DNA from: Rhizaria sp. SCN 62-66
Taxonomy: Eukaryota; Rhizaria, unplaced
NCBI GenBank assembly: GCA_001724265.1
Contig: MEDY01000239.1
Span: forward strand, 1 to 53,149
DNA: 53,149 nt
Reading direction: 5' to 3'
Shown: in pieces, positions 43,292 through 53,149 of the stretch
Layout: the number at the start of each line of letters is the position of its first letter
Position numbering within the stretch: the first letter of the stretch is position 1
Made by a program: the position numbers and the translations under genes
Notes under the pieces: model-generated
Databases searched by the model: none
What the model saw: the letters and a program-made list of their open reading frames with translations, nothing else
What the model was told of the DNA's origin: nothing

Positions 43292-46200
43292 ATGTCTCAC
43301 CAACAGCACGGCTCCCGCCCTGGTCCTGGCGCCACAAGCTCTGCGTCTGGCCCTGGTTCAGCTTCCCCGCCTCTGATTCCGGCATCACCCATGCTCGTTC
43401 CCGGCGGTGACCCGAAGCGCCGCCGTCTCGCCACCGAGAACCCTCTGACTCTGTCCCCGCCCCTCGGCGGCTCCCGGTCAGACGCGGCGCTCGGTGCGAA
43501 CCCCAGCCGCTTTGCGCTGGGCGACTCCCCCGTCATCGGCAAACACCAGTCGCGCTCCGCCTCGCTTGTCTCTCTTACCGAGAGCGCCACTGGCAGCTCC
43601 AGCTCGCTCGCTCAGGCTTCGGCGGCCATTGGCACTGCCGCCACAAGTGCCTTCGCCACGGACACGTTCGCGCCGTCGAAGGACACTGCCATGCCGCTCT
43701 GGTGCCGCGGCCTGCTCCCCGCGTCCTCCGCGACCCCCACGAGCGCCAGCACGCTTACCGCGGCGCCGCTGACTACGGCCGCGACGGGCGCGGCGCTCAG
43801 CGCGGCGCTCAACGGTCAGCTGTCTCAGTCCGCGCTCAACGCGCTGACGCTGCCAGCGGCGTCTTTGGACCACCTCCTGTACGACCTGCCCTACATGTTA
43901 TCTTTCCACGACTATCTCGCGCTGCTGCCGCTTGACATCCGCAGGGCCTTCCTTGCCTCGCTGCCCCCCGCCGTCGCAGCCGCGCTCTCCGCTCCCGCCG
44001 CTGCGGCCTCTGCTGCTGCGGCCTCTGCGGCTGCTGCGGCCGGCACAACCACTTCACAGTCGCAGTTGCTGTCGCAGTCGCCGTTCCCGGTCTCGGCCTG
44101 CCCCGGCGAGGCCGCCCCGCCGCCGCAGCGCCCCGGCGTCGGCCCCGCCCCGGCCGCCTGCTTCACCGAGCGCGACGAGTGGGCCGCTACCTCCACCGCC
44201 CCCGCAGCTGCCACGAGTACCTCCTCAGCGATGACTGGCATCCGCGCTACTGGGATCCGCGCTAGCTCGACTGCGATGAGCGTCGCCAGCGCCGGCGCCG
44301 CGGGGGCGAGCAGCGCGAACGCGAGCTCTCTCGCGCTGGCGTTGTCGACAGCGGACGGCGACCCTTACACGCTCTGGCACAGCTACTTAGACTACGTAAG
44401 CACCTTCCGCACCGCCACGGCCAAGGGCTTCTACAGCAAGCACAAGGGGGAGAACTGGTACGCTGAGCGTTACGCCGGCAAACTGCCCGCCACGGGCACC
44501 GCCGTCGTCGACTCGCTGTCCAAGGCTCTCAGCAACATCAGCAGCTCGAGCGCGAACGCCGCCGCGGCTGGCTCGAGTGTGGGCGCGGTCACTGCGGTGA
44601 TGTCGGCGTGCGCCGTTGCTCTCACGCCCGCCGCCGTTGCCACCGCGCGCGCGCACAAGGCCTGGCTGGCAGCCTTCAACGCCAAAGACCCCTACCTCTC
44701 CCCCACGCCCGCGTATGTCAGTCGCTCCAGCGGCGCCAAGGGTACTCACACCGCTGTCAGTGCCCCCGCGGCGCGCGCGTGGGTTGCCGTGCGCGGCGTG
44801 CCCCCGCACGCGAGCGACGCCGCCGTGACGGCGACGCTCGGCGGGCTGCCGGGCTTTGTGCGGCTCTGGCTCGCAGCGCCGTGCATCAACGCGCAGCTCA
44901 CGCGCACCGTGTACGTGCTATTCAGTAGCCACGGCTCCGCGGCGGCTGCGGTCAGCGTGATCAACCGCGCGGGCGCGACCGCCAGCAAGGCGCACGCGCA
45001 CGGCAACTCCGCGAACAACGCCACTCCTGGCAACAACACCAACAACAACAACAATGGCGCAGAGTCGGCTGGTAGTGAGGCCACAGCCAACAACACACAC
45101 AGCTCTGACGACTCCGAGGGCGGCCTAACTTCGGACGGCGGCCTGACGATCCAGTGGCCGGCCCGCCCCCCCTTGCCGCCGCCGCCGCCGCCGCCGCGCG
45201 CACTGAGCTACATGCTGACGCACCAGCTCGCACCCATGCCTGTGCTGGCACCGGTGCCCACGGTGCCGCTCACGGCCTCGCTCGCCACCGCCGGGCCCGG
45301 GATGACCGTGGGCAGCACGAGTACGGGGCCCGCGTCATGTGTTCCGCCGTGTCTGGTGGGCCCCGATGCGTACTCCGCGGGACCCGTGCCCGCGTGGACG
45401 CTCGCTGACCCCGCCGTCGTGGCGGCCGATGCGGCCGTGGCGCTCGCGCTGGCGGCCGCGCTGGACAAGGCTAAGGGGGTCGAGCCGGGACATTTACACA
45501 ATGCGCTCAAGGAGAACGCAGTGCTGCGGAGTCTTAGTGCCGTGAAGAGCGATCTAAGTAGCGCTGCTAAGGCGAGTGAGGTTGTGGGCACTGTCATCAC
45601 GAAGGCACTGAGTAGCACCAACAACAACACTGCTTTAGATAGCAATGACGCTGATGTTGCTGCATGCGTGTACATCGTCACAAGCACCGTCTCGTACTTG
45701 CTGCACGTGCACAGCTACGCGTTTTACCTCGGCCGCCAGTACTTACACCAGCAGGAGGCCCTTACATGCGTCGGCGAGCAACACCCCTATCACCCCCTTA
45801 CATCCACCGCCGGCGGCACTTACACCTGCGTCAATGCGACCAATAAAAACAGAGCTCTGCCTATGGCTGACGACGACGCTGACAACAGCAATGCCGACAT
45901 TAGTCGCGCGAGCAACAGCGCATTCGCGAGCGCTCCTGTCCCTTTCCTCACCAGTATCAGCGCCGCCCCCGGTTCTAGCTCTGGCTCCGGCTCCAGCTCC
46001 AGCAGCTCCAGCGTTGACGCCGCGGAGGCTGCGGCCAGCGCCGCCGCTGCGACCCAGGCCGCCATCAAGTGCCTCCAGGGTCGCCACCCGGCTCTGCTGC
46101 TCAGCGCACATTCGCAGGCACAGTTGGACTCGCCGAGCAGCTTACAGTTGCCGTCGCAGTTGCCGTCGCAGTGGCAGTGGCCGCCGCTGCTGTCGCCGGC

Positions 46201-46820
46201 CTTGTCGGCCGCCACGCTTGCCGACGCCGTCGCAGCCGCCGCCACCGCGAGCGCCGCCACTCTCTTCGCGGGCGGCGGCGCCGGCGCCGGCGCGACCAAG
46301 GCCACCACGGCGGCGGCCGCCGCTGCCGCGCTCAGCGTGCTGCCCGGCGCCGGGTCTAAGGGGTACTTACACCGCTACCGCACCGCCGCCGCCGCCGCCA
46401 CGGCCGCTGCCCGCACCTCCAGTCTAAGTGCCCCCGGTGTAAGTGCTGTCGCGGCGCCGTCGCCGATCGACGTCATGCCCCCCCTGGATGCCGACGTGGC
46501 GCACTGGGTGCTCAGTTGGGTCTCCCGGGCCGTCGCGGCCAAGTCAAGGACGCGCTTCCAGTGCGTGCTGTGCGCCAAAATGCTGACTTCAGCGGTCTTC
46601 GCGGTCAGGCACGTGCTCACCGTGCACGCCGACTGCGCCGCCGCGGTCGGCGACGAGGCCCTCGCGGCGGCCACGGTCGTGGCCTATATTAAGGACGGCG
46701 AGCCAGGCGCGGCTAAACTTAAGGGCGATGACGCTGCTGCTGTCGCGTTCTCTGCACCGAGGCCCATTCTGTCACTCTTCCCTCTTCCTTTGCTCAACAA
46801 CAGCTCTGGCGCTGGTTATG

Positions 46821-46851
<31 letters not shown>

Positions 46852-47206
46852 CTCAAGCGCTGCGTCTGCGTTCAACTCTGGGTTTTACTTCAAGAGCAAG
46901 GCTGAGAAGCACATCAGGCACGAATGGGCTCTGGCTGTCACGAACGCCGCCTCTGCCGCCGCTGCCGCCGCCTTTGCTGCCGCTGCCGCTGCGAACGCTC
47001 CCCCTAGCGTTGCTGCAGCTGCTTCCGTTGCCTCTGGCGCCAACCGCAGCGCTGGCGCTAGCGCTGGCACCGCTGCTGCCGCCGCCAGCGGGAGCAGCAA
47101 CGTGGCACCTGTGCTCATCGTGGCCTCGGAGACCGCGGCCGCGCTGGCGGCCGAAATCTCCAAGGCAGACGCCGCCGCCGCTGCCGCCGAGGCCGCTCTC
47201 GCCGCC

Positions 47207-47238
<32 letters not shown>

Positions 47239-47621
47239 CGAGGACGAGAAGGAAGAGGAAAGCGGCAAGAGCAAGTACAAGAAGGGCAAGAAACACGCGT
47301 GGACCCGCGAGGTTGCGGTCGACGACCAGGTACGGCAATTTGAAACAAATGATTGACATTTTTAGATTTTATCAAAGATAATCAAACATATATGTGCTCG
47401 CCATGTTTTGACTCGTTATCTGAACTTACTTTCTCAATTTCGCGTTCCTTTGTTTTGTGTTGTCTGCATCTTAGGACGGCGCTGCGAGCGTTAGCAGTGC
47501 GGATGCTGCGGCCGCCGCGCGCGCCGCCGCCGCCGTTGCCGCCTCACTCGTATCTCTCACGAGCGGCACCAAGGCCAGCCTCAGCAGCGCTGTGACCGTT
47601 GATGATGCCGCCGCCGCCGAG

Positions 47622-47674
<53 letters not shown>

Positions 47675-47831
47675 TGCCGCTGCCGCCAGCGCCAACACCG
47701 CGGCCGGCAGCAAGGCCGTCGTGGTTGGCGGCCGCAAGGCTGTGTGTTATGAGGGCGTCTGCGAGCCCGTGGCGGCCAGCGTCGAGGCGTGGGGGCGCGT
47801 CGCCAAGAAGGCGCTTGTGTCATACACCTAA
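43292..47831 (+). CDS. SRRT: ARS2/SERRATE nuclear RNA-processing protein, two exons
   Basis: ARS2/SERRATE links the nuclear cap-binding complex to RNA maturation and decay. Exons are 43292-47329 and 47475-47831. The intron starts GTACGG and ends TAG in phase 0, giving 1464 residues. Family blocks in order: SFHDYLALLPLDIRRAFLAS near 200; the SERRATE/ARS2 helical block YLDYVSTFRTATAKGFYSKH then KGENWYAERY near 360-395; an RRM-like fold with WVAVRGVPPHASDA and LPGFVRLWLAAP near 495-530; and the C-terminal zinc finger FQCVLCAKMLTSAVFAVRH with spacing CX2CX12HX4H near 1089-1112. Long Ala and Ser inserts make it about 1.7 times animal ARS2. Exon 2 encodes mostly poly-Ala and lacks the Arg/Gly-rich tail of animals. 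Several dispersed-motif copies lie in the linkers. Stop is TAA. Confidence 0.85.
47622..47672 (+). repeat. (GCC)n poly-Ala tract in ARS2 exon 2
   Basis: A nearly pure run of about 17 GCC/CCG units, part of a longer Ala run in exon 2. Confidence 0.93.
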
Positions 47832-48168
47832 GCTTGTGTCCTTCATCGAAGCTGCGTCCTCTGTCGTTTGCGTGGGCAATCTTTGGATTAAGTGTGGTGA
47901 GTTTGTTTCATCATTTGTTTATTGTGCTATATAGTTAACGTTTATGTTTCTGACAATACAATGTGCAACTTTCAATACAAGTCAGCTTTTCATACACTAA
48001 AAGTAGACGTTTGTATAGAACTAGGTAACCCAAGAGTCGTAACTCCTTGCTGGAAATAATTGCCATAAACCTGCCGATGTACGCTCATGACACGGCATGA
48101 CTGAGTCTGACTGGTCATCCGAGTGTTGATTAGCACGACGTTTTATGAAGTATACGCATCGACTCACC
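47832..48168. other. intergenic, convergent ARS2/SNU23
   Basis: 3' flanks of two convergent genes. Nothing else recognised. Confidence 0.5.
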
Positions 48169-49482
48169 TCACTCCTCATCGAAGTACATACCCGCGTCGC
48201 CACCAGCAGCCCAGTCACCGCTGCCGCCCTCGTCGTCCTCCTGCTCCTCCTGCTGGCCCCGCAGCACCGCCGCCGCGACCTCGGCCTCGGACATCTCCAG
48301 CACGCGCGCCTGCGCGCGCCGCAGCTGCAACTCCCCATCCTCGCCGTCGACAGCAGGCTCAGCATACACGCCACCACCGCCGCTGCCGCGAGCCGAGTCA
48401 CCGGAACCCGCGCCCGCGTCGGGCAGAGACGCCTTGTGCGCAGCGCGCATGGCCGCAATGCGGGCCTTGGCTTCCTCGTCATCGCTGCCACTCTCACTGC
48501 CACTCAAGTAGGCCTCGTCCCCGTTCGCGTCGACATCGATGTGCCTCTTGTCTCTATCAGCGCCGGTGCCGCGGCTGTTGTCAATGTTCGCGTCGTCGTC
48601 GACCTCGTTCGTAACGCCGTCGTCGTAGTACATGTCGACATCTTCGTCGTCGTCGCCGCCATTCTGATCATTGGCGCTGATGCTTGCGAAGTGACTCCGC
48701 TTCACTGGGGCATCATTGTCATTCTCATCGCCGTCACCGTCGTCATCGTCGTCGCCCTCGTTCACGCCGCCGCCGCTGTCGCTGGCGTCATCACCGCGCA
48801 GCCGCTTGCGCCTGTTCTTCTTCTTCATCGCCCGCGCGGCCCGCGCCACGGCCTCCGCGCGCTCCTTCTCCTGCCGCACCCGCTCCAGCCGCTCGGCGAC
48901 GCTCTCCGCGGCCTTGCCGCCGCCCGCCGCGCCCTCGGCGAGCCGCCGCACGTGATGCGCAATGCGCGCGCGGACGTCGGTCACGGAGGCGCGGCGCACG
49001 TGCATGCTCACGCCCAGCGCTTTCTGGTGCTTGCGGCCGTTGATGTGCGCCAGGTAAGCCTGCGAGTCGGAGAGGATGACGTCGCAGACGGCGCAGTGGA
49101 AGCCCGCGCGCGTGCCCTTGGTCACCGCGAGGGTCTTGCCGACATTAGCGTAGAGGTCCAGGCGCGCGTCGCGAGCCGACAGCAGCCCGCGCGGGGCGGC
49201 ACTGGCGGCGCCGGCGGCATTGCCCGCAGCCGTGGCGGACTAGGCCTCTTGCTGTTGGGCGGCGGCGAGGTACTGGGAGGTGTCCCAGGTGCGGCGGCCG
49301 ATGTTGTCGACAAACTACAGTGTGGGATTAACCGAAAAAGTGAAATCAGGAAGTAAGAAAGAATGGATGAGACTGGCGTGCGCTGAGTAATACGTAAGAG
49401 ATGAGGAGTGAAGAGCTTGGAACAGGGGCATGTAAAGCGACTGATGACGAGGGACCGTAATTACCTTTTGTGGCTGAGCCAT
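48169..49482 (-). CDS. SNU23: SNU23/ZMAT2 U4/U6.U5 tri-snRNP zinc finger protein, read through one in-frame TAG
   Basis: SNU23/ZMAT2 is a spliceosomal B-complex protein near the 5' splice site-U6 helix. Exon 1 (49465-49482) encodes only MAQPQK. The intron is GTAATT...TAG, phase 0. Exon 2 is 48169-49314, giving 387 residues with one TAG read as sense. N-terminal family match: FVDNIGRRTWDTSQYL, against the RRKWD motif of ZMAT2. Then TAG at codon 31, then LLSARDARLDLYANVGKTLA and the matrin-type finger C80, C83, H96, H102 (CX2CX12HX5H), followed by HINGRKHQKALGVSMHVRR, nearly invariant in the family. The C-terminus is basic then acidic and longer than usual. Conserved SNU23 sequence on both sides of the TAG, in one exon and frame, is the clearest single case here. 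Stop is TGA. Confidence 0.88.
49240..49242 (-). other. in-frame TAG in SNU23 (codon 31)
   Basis: Context ...AAAQQQEA, TAG, SATAAGN... in one frame, between the conserved RRTWD block and the conserved ARDARLDLYANVGKT block. Confidence 0.95.
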
Positions 49483-49949
49483 AGTGCCAGTAATGTATGG
49501 GGCTTAGAGAAGAACGGCCAATTCGTAAAAGCGCAAGCTAGGGATGCTTTGTGTGTCTCTGATGCGTGCTGGAGTGGGAAAGAGACGTTAAACTTTCTGG
49601 AGTGTGTGGTGGTCTAAGGATCAAGGCACAAATCAAGCAAGATCAAGAGCTGTGAGGGTAAAAGAAAAGTATAGTATACAATACACTATAGATCAGCAGG
49701 TTTAGACTACTCGCGTTTGATTGACGATTAGGCGGTTGCGATATTGAAGTTCGAATTTGGGGGACTGTGGGCAACTGAAGAGAGCGACGGGAGACTGCAA
49801 CGTGCGTGACGGACTGGCCACGTTCGGAACCCTTTCTGTCTGCCCTCTTGTGGCCATAACTTGTCACAAAAGCCACCTTTTGCGAGACCGCTCCTCGTAA
49901 ACCCAACAACTACAAATTTAAAACTCAACCCGAGTGCGTCTAAGCAACA
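49483..49949. other. divergent promoter region SNU23/SLX9
   Basis: Upstream region shared by two divergent genes for RNA and ribosome factors. No element recognised with confidence. Confidence 0.5.
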
Positions 49950-51025
49950 ATGTCCAAGGTACGACCAACCCCCTTTCTTCCAGTCTTCATTCCCTTTTAT
50001 CACACTTTCCTCCTGCAGCACTCCTTCCGTTCCATGTTCAAGCACAATTTTTTACTGTTACACTTGTTCATTTGTTTTCATTCACTGCCGACCTACAGAT
50101 TGTCCAGCAGCGCCCCCGCAAGCACATGCCCGGCGCGGGCACCGTGCCCGCCGCGGCGGCCCCCACGCGCAACGCCTTCGGCGAGGCCCCGCCGTCCCGC
50201 GCCGCGGCCGCCGCCGCCGTGGTCGCGAGCGGCATCCCGCTCTCGGGCGCAGTCGCGGCGTCACTGCTGAGCCTGCCGCAGGCGACGCAGGACCTGATCT
50301 CGAAGGACTTCGCCGAGGTCGAGGCCGAGGCCTCTGTGGCCGCCGCCAAGGCCAAGGCCGCGGCCGTCGCGGAGAAGGCCGCCAAGCACAGTGGAACGTG
50401 GGGCGTGGTCAAGGTGACGAAGAAGGAGAAGAAGAAGCTTAAGCACGACCGCTTCATGGCGTACATCATGCCCGGCGACACGGCCAACGTGGTCAACGGC
50501 GTCCACATGCCCTCCAAGAAGGCCTCGGAGCTGTCCGTCGCTAAGAACAAGCTCGCCTTTACAGAGGCCTTCCACAACGCGCTGCCCTCGGCCGCGACGT
50601 TCGCTGAGGCCGCGGCCGCCGCCGAGGCTGCGCAGGCCGCCGCGCCGATGCTTCAGGGCAAGAGCGGCGGCGCGGCGGCCGCGCATGGCAAGAATGGGGG
50701 TGTCAACAGCGCCAACAACAAGCCCAAGACGGCGGCCGACGTGAGCATCCTGACCAACGCGACGCGCAAGCACGCGGCGCAGGACCGCGAGAAGTTCGGA
50801 CTTGTGCTCGCACACCCCGTGTTCCGCGCGAACCCGCTGGCGACGATCAAGGAGCACCTGCAGAACGAGATGGCGCTGGCGGCGCTGCAGCAGGAGAGCC
50901 TGCGCAAGCTCGCCGTGCCCGCGGCCCAGATACGCTCCGCAGGCGCCGTCGCCGACGCGGACGACGCGGGGAAGAAGAAGGTGTTTAAGCACCAGCTGGG
51001 CATGAACTCGTTCACCCGGAAGTGA
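49950..51025 (+). CDS. SLX9: SLX9 (FAM207A) ribosome-biogenesis factor, two exons
   Basis: SLX9 is a nucleolar factor for export and maturation of the small ribosomal subunit precursor. Exon 1 (49950-49958) encodes only MSK; exon 2 is 50099-51025. The intron starts GTACGA and ends CAG in phase 0, giving 311 residues. Family marks are the basic helix KVTKKEKKKLKHDRFM near residue 108 and the C-terminal block EKFGLVLAHPVFRANPLATI followed by KEHLQNEMALAALQ, which matches the RFxxLLAxPxYRxxPLxAI pattern of human FAM207A. The middle is Ala-rich. The family is short and divergent, so the call rests on these two blocks. Stop is TGA. It diverges from SNU23, leaving a 467-base shared promoter. Confidence 0.75.
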
Positions 51026-51465
51026 GTGACCGAACTAGCGCACTGAAGTAGTTGTGTTGCGTACTTGTGACTAAAACGAAGCGGAGCAGACGTGTTCTGA
51101 ATATGGCCAGATGTGGTTTTATCAATACATTTTTAAGATTTAACATCACGACTTGTCGGCACATACACTAGTTTGGCGTTGTTTTTTGCTGTCATGACTC
51201 GAAACAACTCTCGTGTACGCTGTGATGTGCGCTGCTTGGCTGCCAACGGGTGGCTGGCCGAGGTTGTGATGTCGAATCGGGGCGTTGGGCATCACTTTCT
51301 GTTTTCAAAATAGCACACTCTGCGTCCGATAGTTGTGAATGTAGTTATTGGCCTACGTATTTATACACTGCGTTGATTCTATTTTCTTTTTTGAAATCCA
51401 CTCAAAGCTCATCTATGTCTCTATATGAACCTCTATTTTCTCCAACGGTCGGCTTCCGAACTCAG
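51026..51465. other. intergenic SLX9/centrin
   Basis: Spacer between tandem genes that should hold the centrin promoter. AT-rich in its second half. Nothing specific recognised. Confidence 0.5.
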
Positions 51466-52632
51466 ATGAGCTTTTCTGCCTCGAGCAGCAAGGTACGCAT
51501 CCATTTCATTTTCACAGGAAAAAAACCCACTAATTTCACATATATTCGTGTGTTTTTCTTGTCAGTTGATTTATTTAACTACTATTTCAGTCATAAACCC
51601 GTTCAAGCAGACCACTTTCCCTAACCTCTCATCTCTCACGCAACCATCTTGCTCCTTTCCTTTTCATTCCCGCCATTTTAAACTTTTGTCCTGCGCACTG
51701 TCCTACCAACTTGACCGCAGGCGGTGTTTGCGCAGCGCCGGTCGACCGCGCGCCCGTCGGCGGGCGGCAAGCCCTCCGCGGCGTCTGAGGAGCAGCTGGA
51801 GGAGATGCGCGAGGCCTTCAAGCTCTTCGACACCGACGACTCGGGCAGCATCGACCTGCGCGAACTCAAGGCCGCGATGCGCGCGCTGGGCTTTGAGGTT
51901 AAGAAGGACGAGGCGCGCCAGATGCTCGCCGACGTCAACAAGGAGCCCACGGATCAGATCACCTACAACGACTTCGTCGCCATGATGACGCCCAAGATGG
52001 TACGTGGAAACATGTAAACACTCTCCAAACAAAGTGGAAAACAAACGGAAAGCAACACCACCGTCATATTCTGGACAATGTCTAGTATTTTAACTGATAA
52101 CCGCTTATTATTTCTCACACATGACATGTTTTGCTTTTTTTTTTGTTCTGCAGGGCGACCGCAACTCCAAGGAGGAGATCATGAAGGTGTTCCGCCTGTT
52201 CGACGAGGACAACACCGGCTTCATCACCTTCCGTGCGCTCAAGCGCATCTGCCAGGAGATTGGCGAGGGCCTGTACGTCTTTACACTTGCAACACACATA
52301 CTCATGTTCATTGCTTCTCCTTTGCCACAGCAATCGAAGTGTTATTACATCTCTTTCGTCGTCCGTGTTTGACTTATTTTATTGCGTTGCCATGCTTATC
52401 TTCTCGTCAATATTATATTTTTCCTTTCGTTTGTTTGCCCTTTGCTGCGATTTGCCCGCGCTCTGCTTCGTTGCGCGCTGCGCGGCGCAGGACGGACGAC
52501 GAGGTACAAGAACTCATCGTCGAGGCGGACCTCGACGGAGACGGCCAGATCTCTTTCAACGAATTCTACCGGGTCATGAAAAAGCGCGGCGACAACCCGC
52601 TCGACGACTGGGACTCCGACGATGACGCCTAA
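51466..52632 (+). CDS. centrin-family EF-hand protein, four exons
   Basis: Centrins are calmodulin-like proteins of centrioles, basal bodies and nuclear complexes. Exons are 51466-51492, 51721-51999, 52154-52272 and 52491-52632. Donors are GTACGC, GTACGT and GTACGT, all acceptors end CAG, and phases are 0, 0 and 2, giving 188 residues. After a Ser-rich N-terminus comes [22 protein letters not shown]1 (D46-E57, [12 protein letters not shown]) and EF4 ([12 protein letters not shown]) have canonical calcium ligands. EF2 ([12 protein letters not shown]) lacks the central Gly and EF3 ([12 protein letters not shown]) lacks the last acidic ligand, so both are probably weak or inactive. The exon 3-4 junction rebuilds [13 protein letters not shown], a strong check of the model. 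The tail is acidic (WDSDDDA), unlike the short aromatic end of classical centrins. Stop is TAA. Confidence 0.93.
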
Positions 52633-53149
52633 GCGATACGCTCAGAAGTGAGTGAGATAGGATGAGTGACGCCTTGAAGCGGTGGGTGATGCAAAAGATG
52701 TGAGCACTTCTTCATTAGTGGTGTTATAACGCATTCATATGGTGGTCGGGCGCTTAATTTAGATGTACTCGGAAATCATCACGTGTTGTTCTGCTTTGAT
52801 ACTGTGTGAAGATTCGGATACCGCGCGGATCCCCTCCTTTAGCGGTGGGGTACGCAAGGAGATGCTCAGAGATGCGTGAGTGGCGAGAATTGAACAATGG
52901 AGAATATCCGCAGAGAACGCAAAAGAACTAAAATACAACATGTAAATACTAATTAAAAAACCAAGACTCACCAGAAAATCAAGATTATATCTCATGTAGG
53001 ATTGAACTGAAAGTTATAATGCGTATGTGTAATGTGTATGTGTGCATTTGAATAATAACCCCTATGTAGCGTCAACTAAAAAACGCCAAAAACGCAGTTT
53101 TCGGCAGGTAACTTCCACAATAGAAATCTCTGTGAAATAATCGTCAAAG
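52633..53149. other. right-edge intergenic sequence
   Basis: AT-rich 3' flank of centrin to the window end. No coding or RNA feature recognised. Confidence 0.5.

Noticed and set aside
49240-49242. SNU23 starting only at the conserved zinc finger downstream of the TAG
   Set aside because: The RRTWD block and the DLYANVGKT block upstream of the finger match the family, and a frame-keeping first exon with GT-AG junction exists.
1-53149. tRNA, rRNA or CRISPR features, including a CUA-anticodon suppressor tRNA
   Set aside because: I looked for B-box-like GGTTCGAATCC and regular spaced repeats in the spacers and saw none. A suppressor tRNA, if present, lies elsewhere.

Overview
This is nuclear DNA from a GC-rich, gene-dense, probably unicellular eukaryote. 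It holds protein genes with GT-AG introns, a cytosolic ribosomal protein gene, autophagy, spliceosome and centrosome genes, and no bacterial operon structure. Coding regions are inflated by runs of Ala, Ser, Asn and Gln, so several proteins are two to three times the length of their relatives. I cannot assign the lineage from the sequence.

I support 14 genes, left to right: ATG4 autophagy protease (+, perhaps 5'-partial at the window edge); RPS5/uS7 (-); a six-pass FRAG1/DRAM-like membrane protein (-); a small protein with a mitochondrial-type presequence (-); an HDDC2-type HD-domain nucleotidase with a membrane anchor (+); a giant TTI1 homologue (-); a multi-pass membrane protein (+); a 1952-residue low-complexity protein of unknown function (+); a giant HELQ/POLQ-type helicase (+); a protein with WW-like segments and an HExxH zincin motif (-); ARS2/SERRATE (+); SNU23/ZMAT2 (-); SLX9 (+); and a centrin (+). 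Gaps between genes are about 0.2-0.9 kb. Most multi-exon models were built by matching conserved residues across GT-AG junctions with frame preserved.

The main result is a probable change in the genetic code. Three genes (TTI1, HELQ, SNU23) are interrupted by six in-frame TAG codons, and the same reading frame continues after each one into conserved parts of the same protein. There is no frameshift, and no in-frame TAA or TGA. All 14 genes end in TAA (8) or TGA (6), never TAG. The base after the six TAGs varies, which argues against a single readthrough signal. The simplest reading is that UAG is a sense codon here and UAA and UGA are the only stops. The amino acid cannot be fixed from this window; Gln or Leu are the leading candidates by precedent.

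Other notable features: a 5' splice consensus of GTACGT instead of GTAAGT or GTATGT (12 of 14 introns have C at +4 and G at +5); very short first coding exons (9, 18 and 27 nt); and two short DNA motifs, an imperfect palindrome GTCTAAG(N)5-6CTTAGAC and CGGCYTAACTTC, scattered through the large coding regions in both orientations and several frames. The genes do not form one pathway. Loose themes are autophagy and membranes (ATG4, DRAM-like), RNA and ribosome biology (RPS5, ARS2, SNU23, SLX9) and genome maintenance (TTI1, HELQ).
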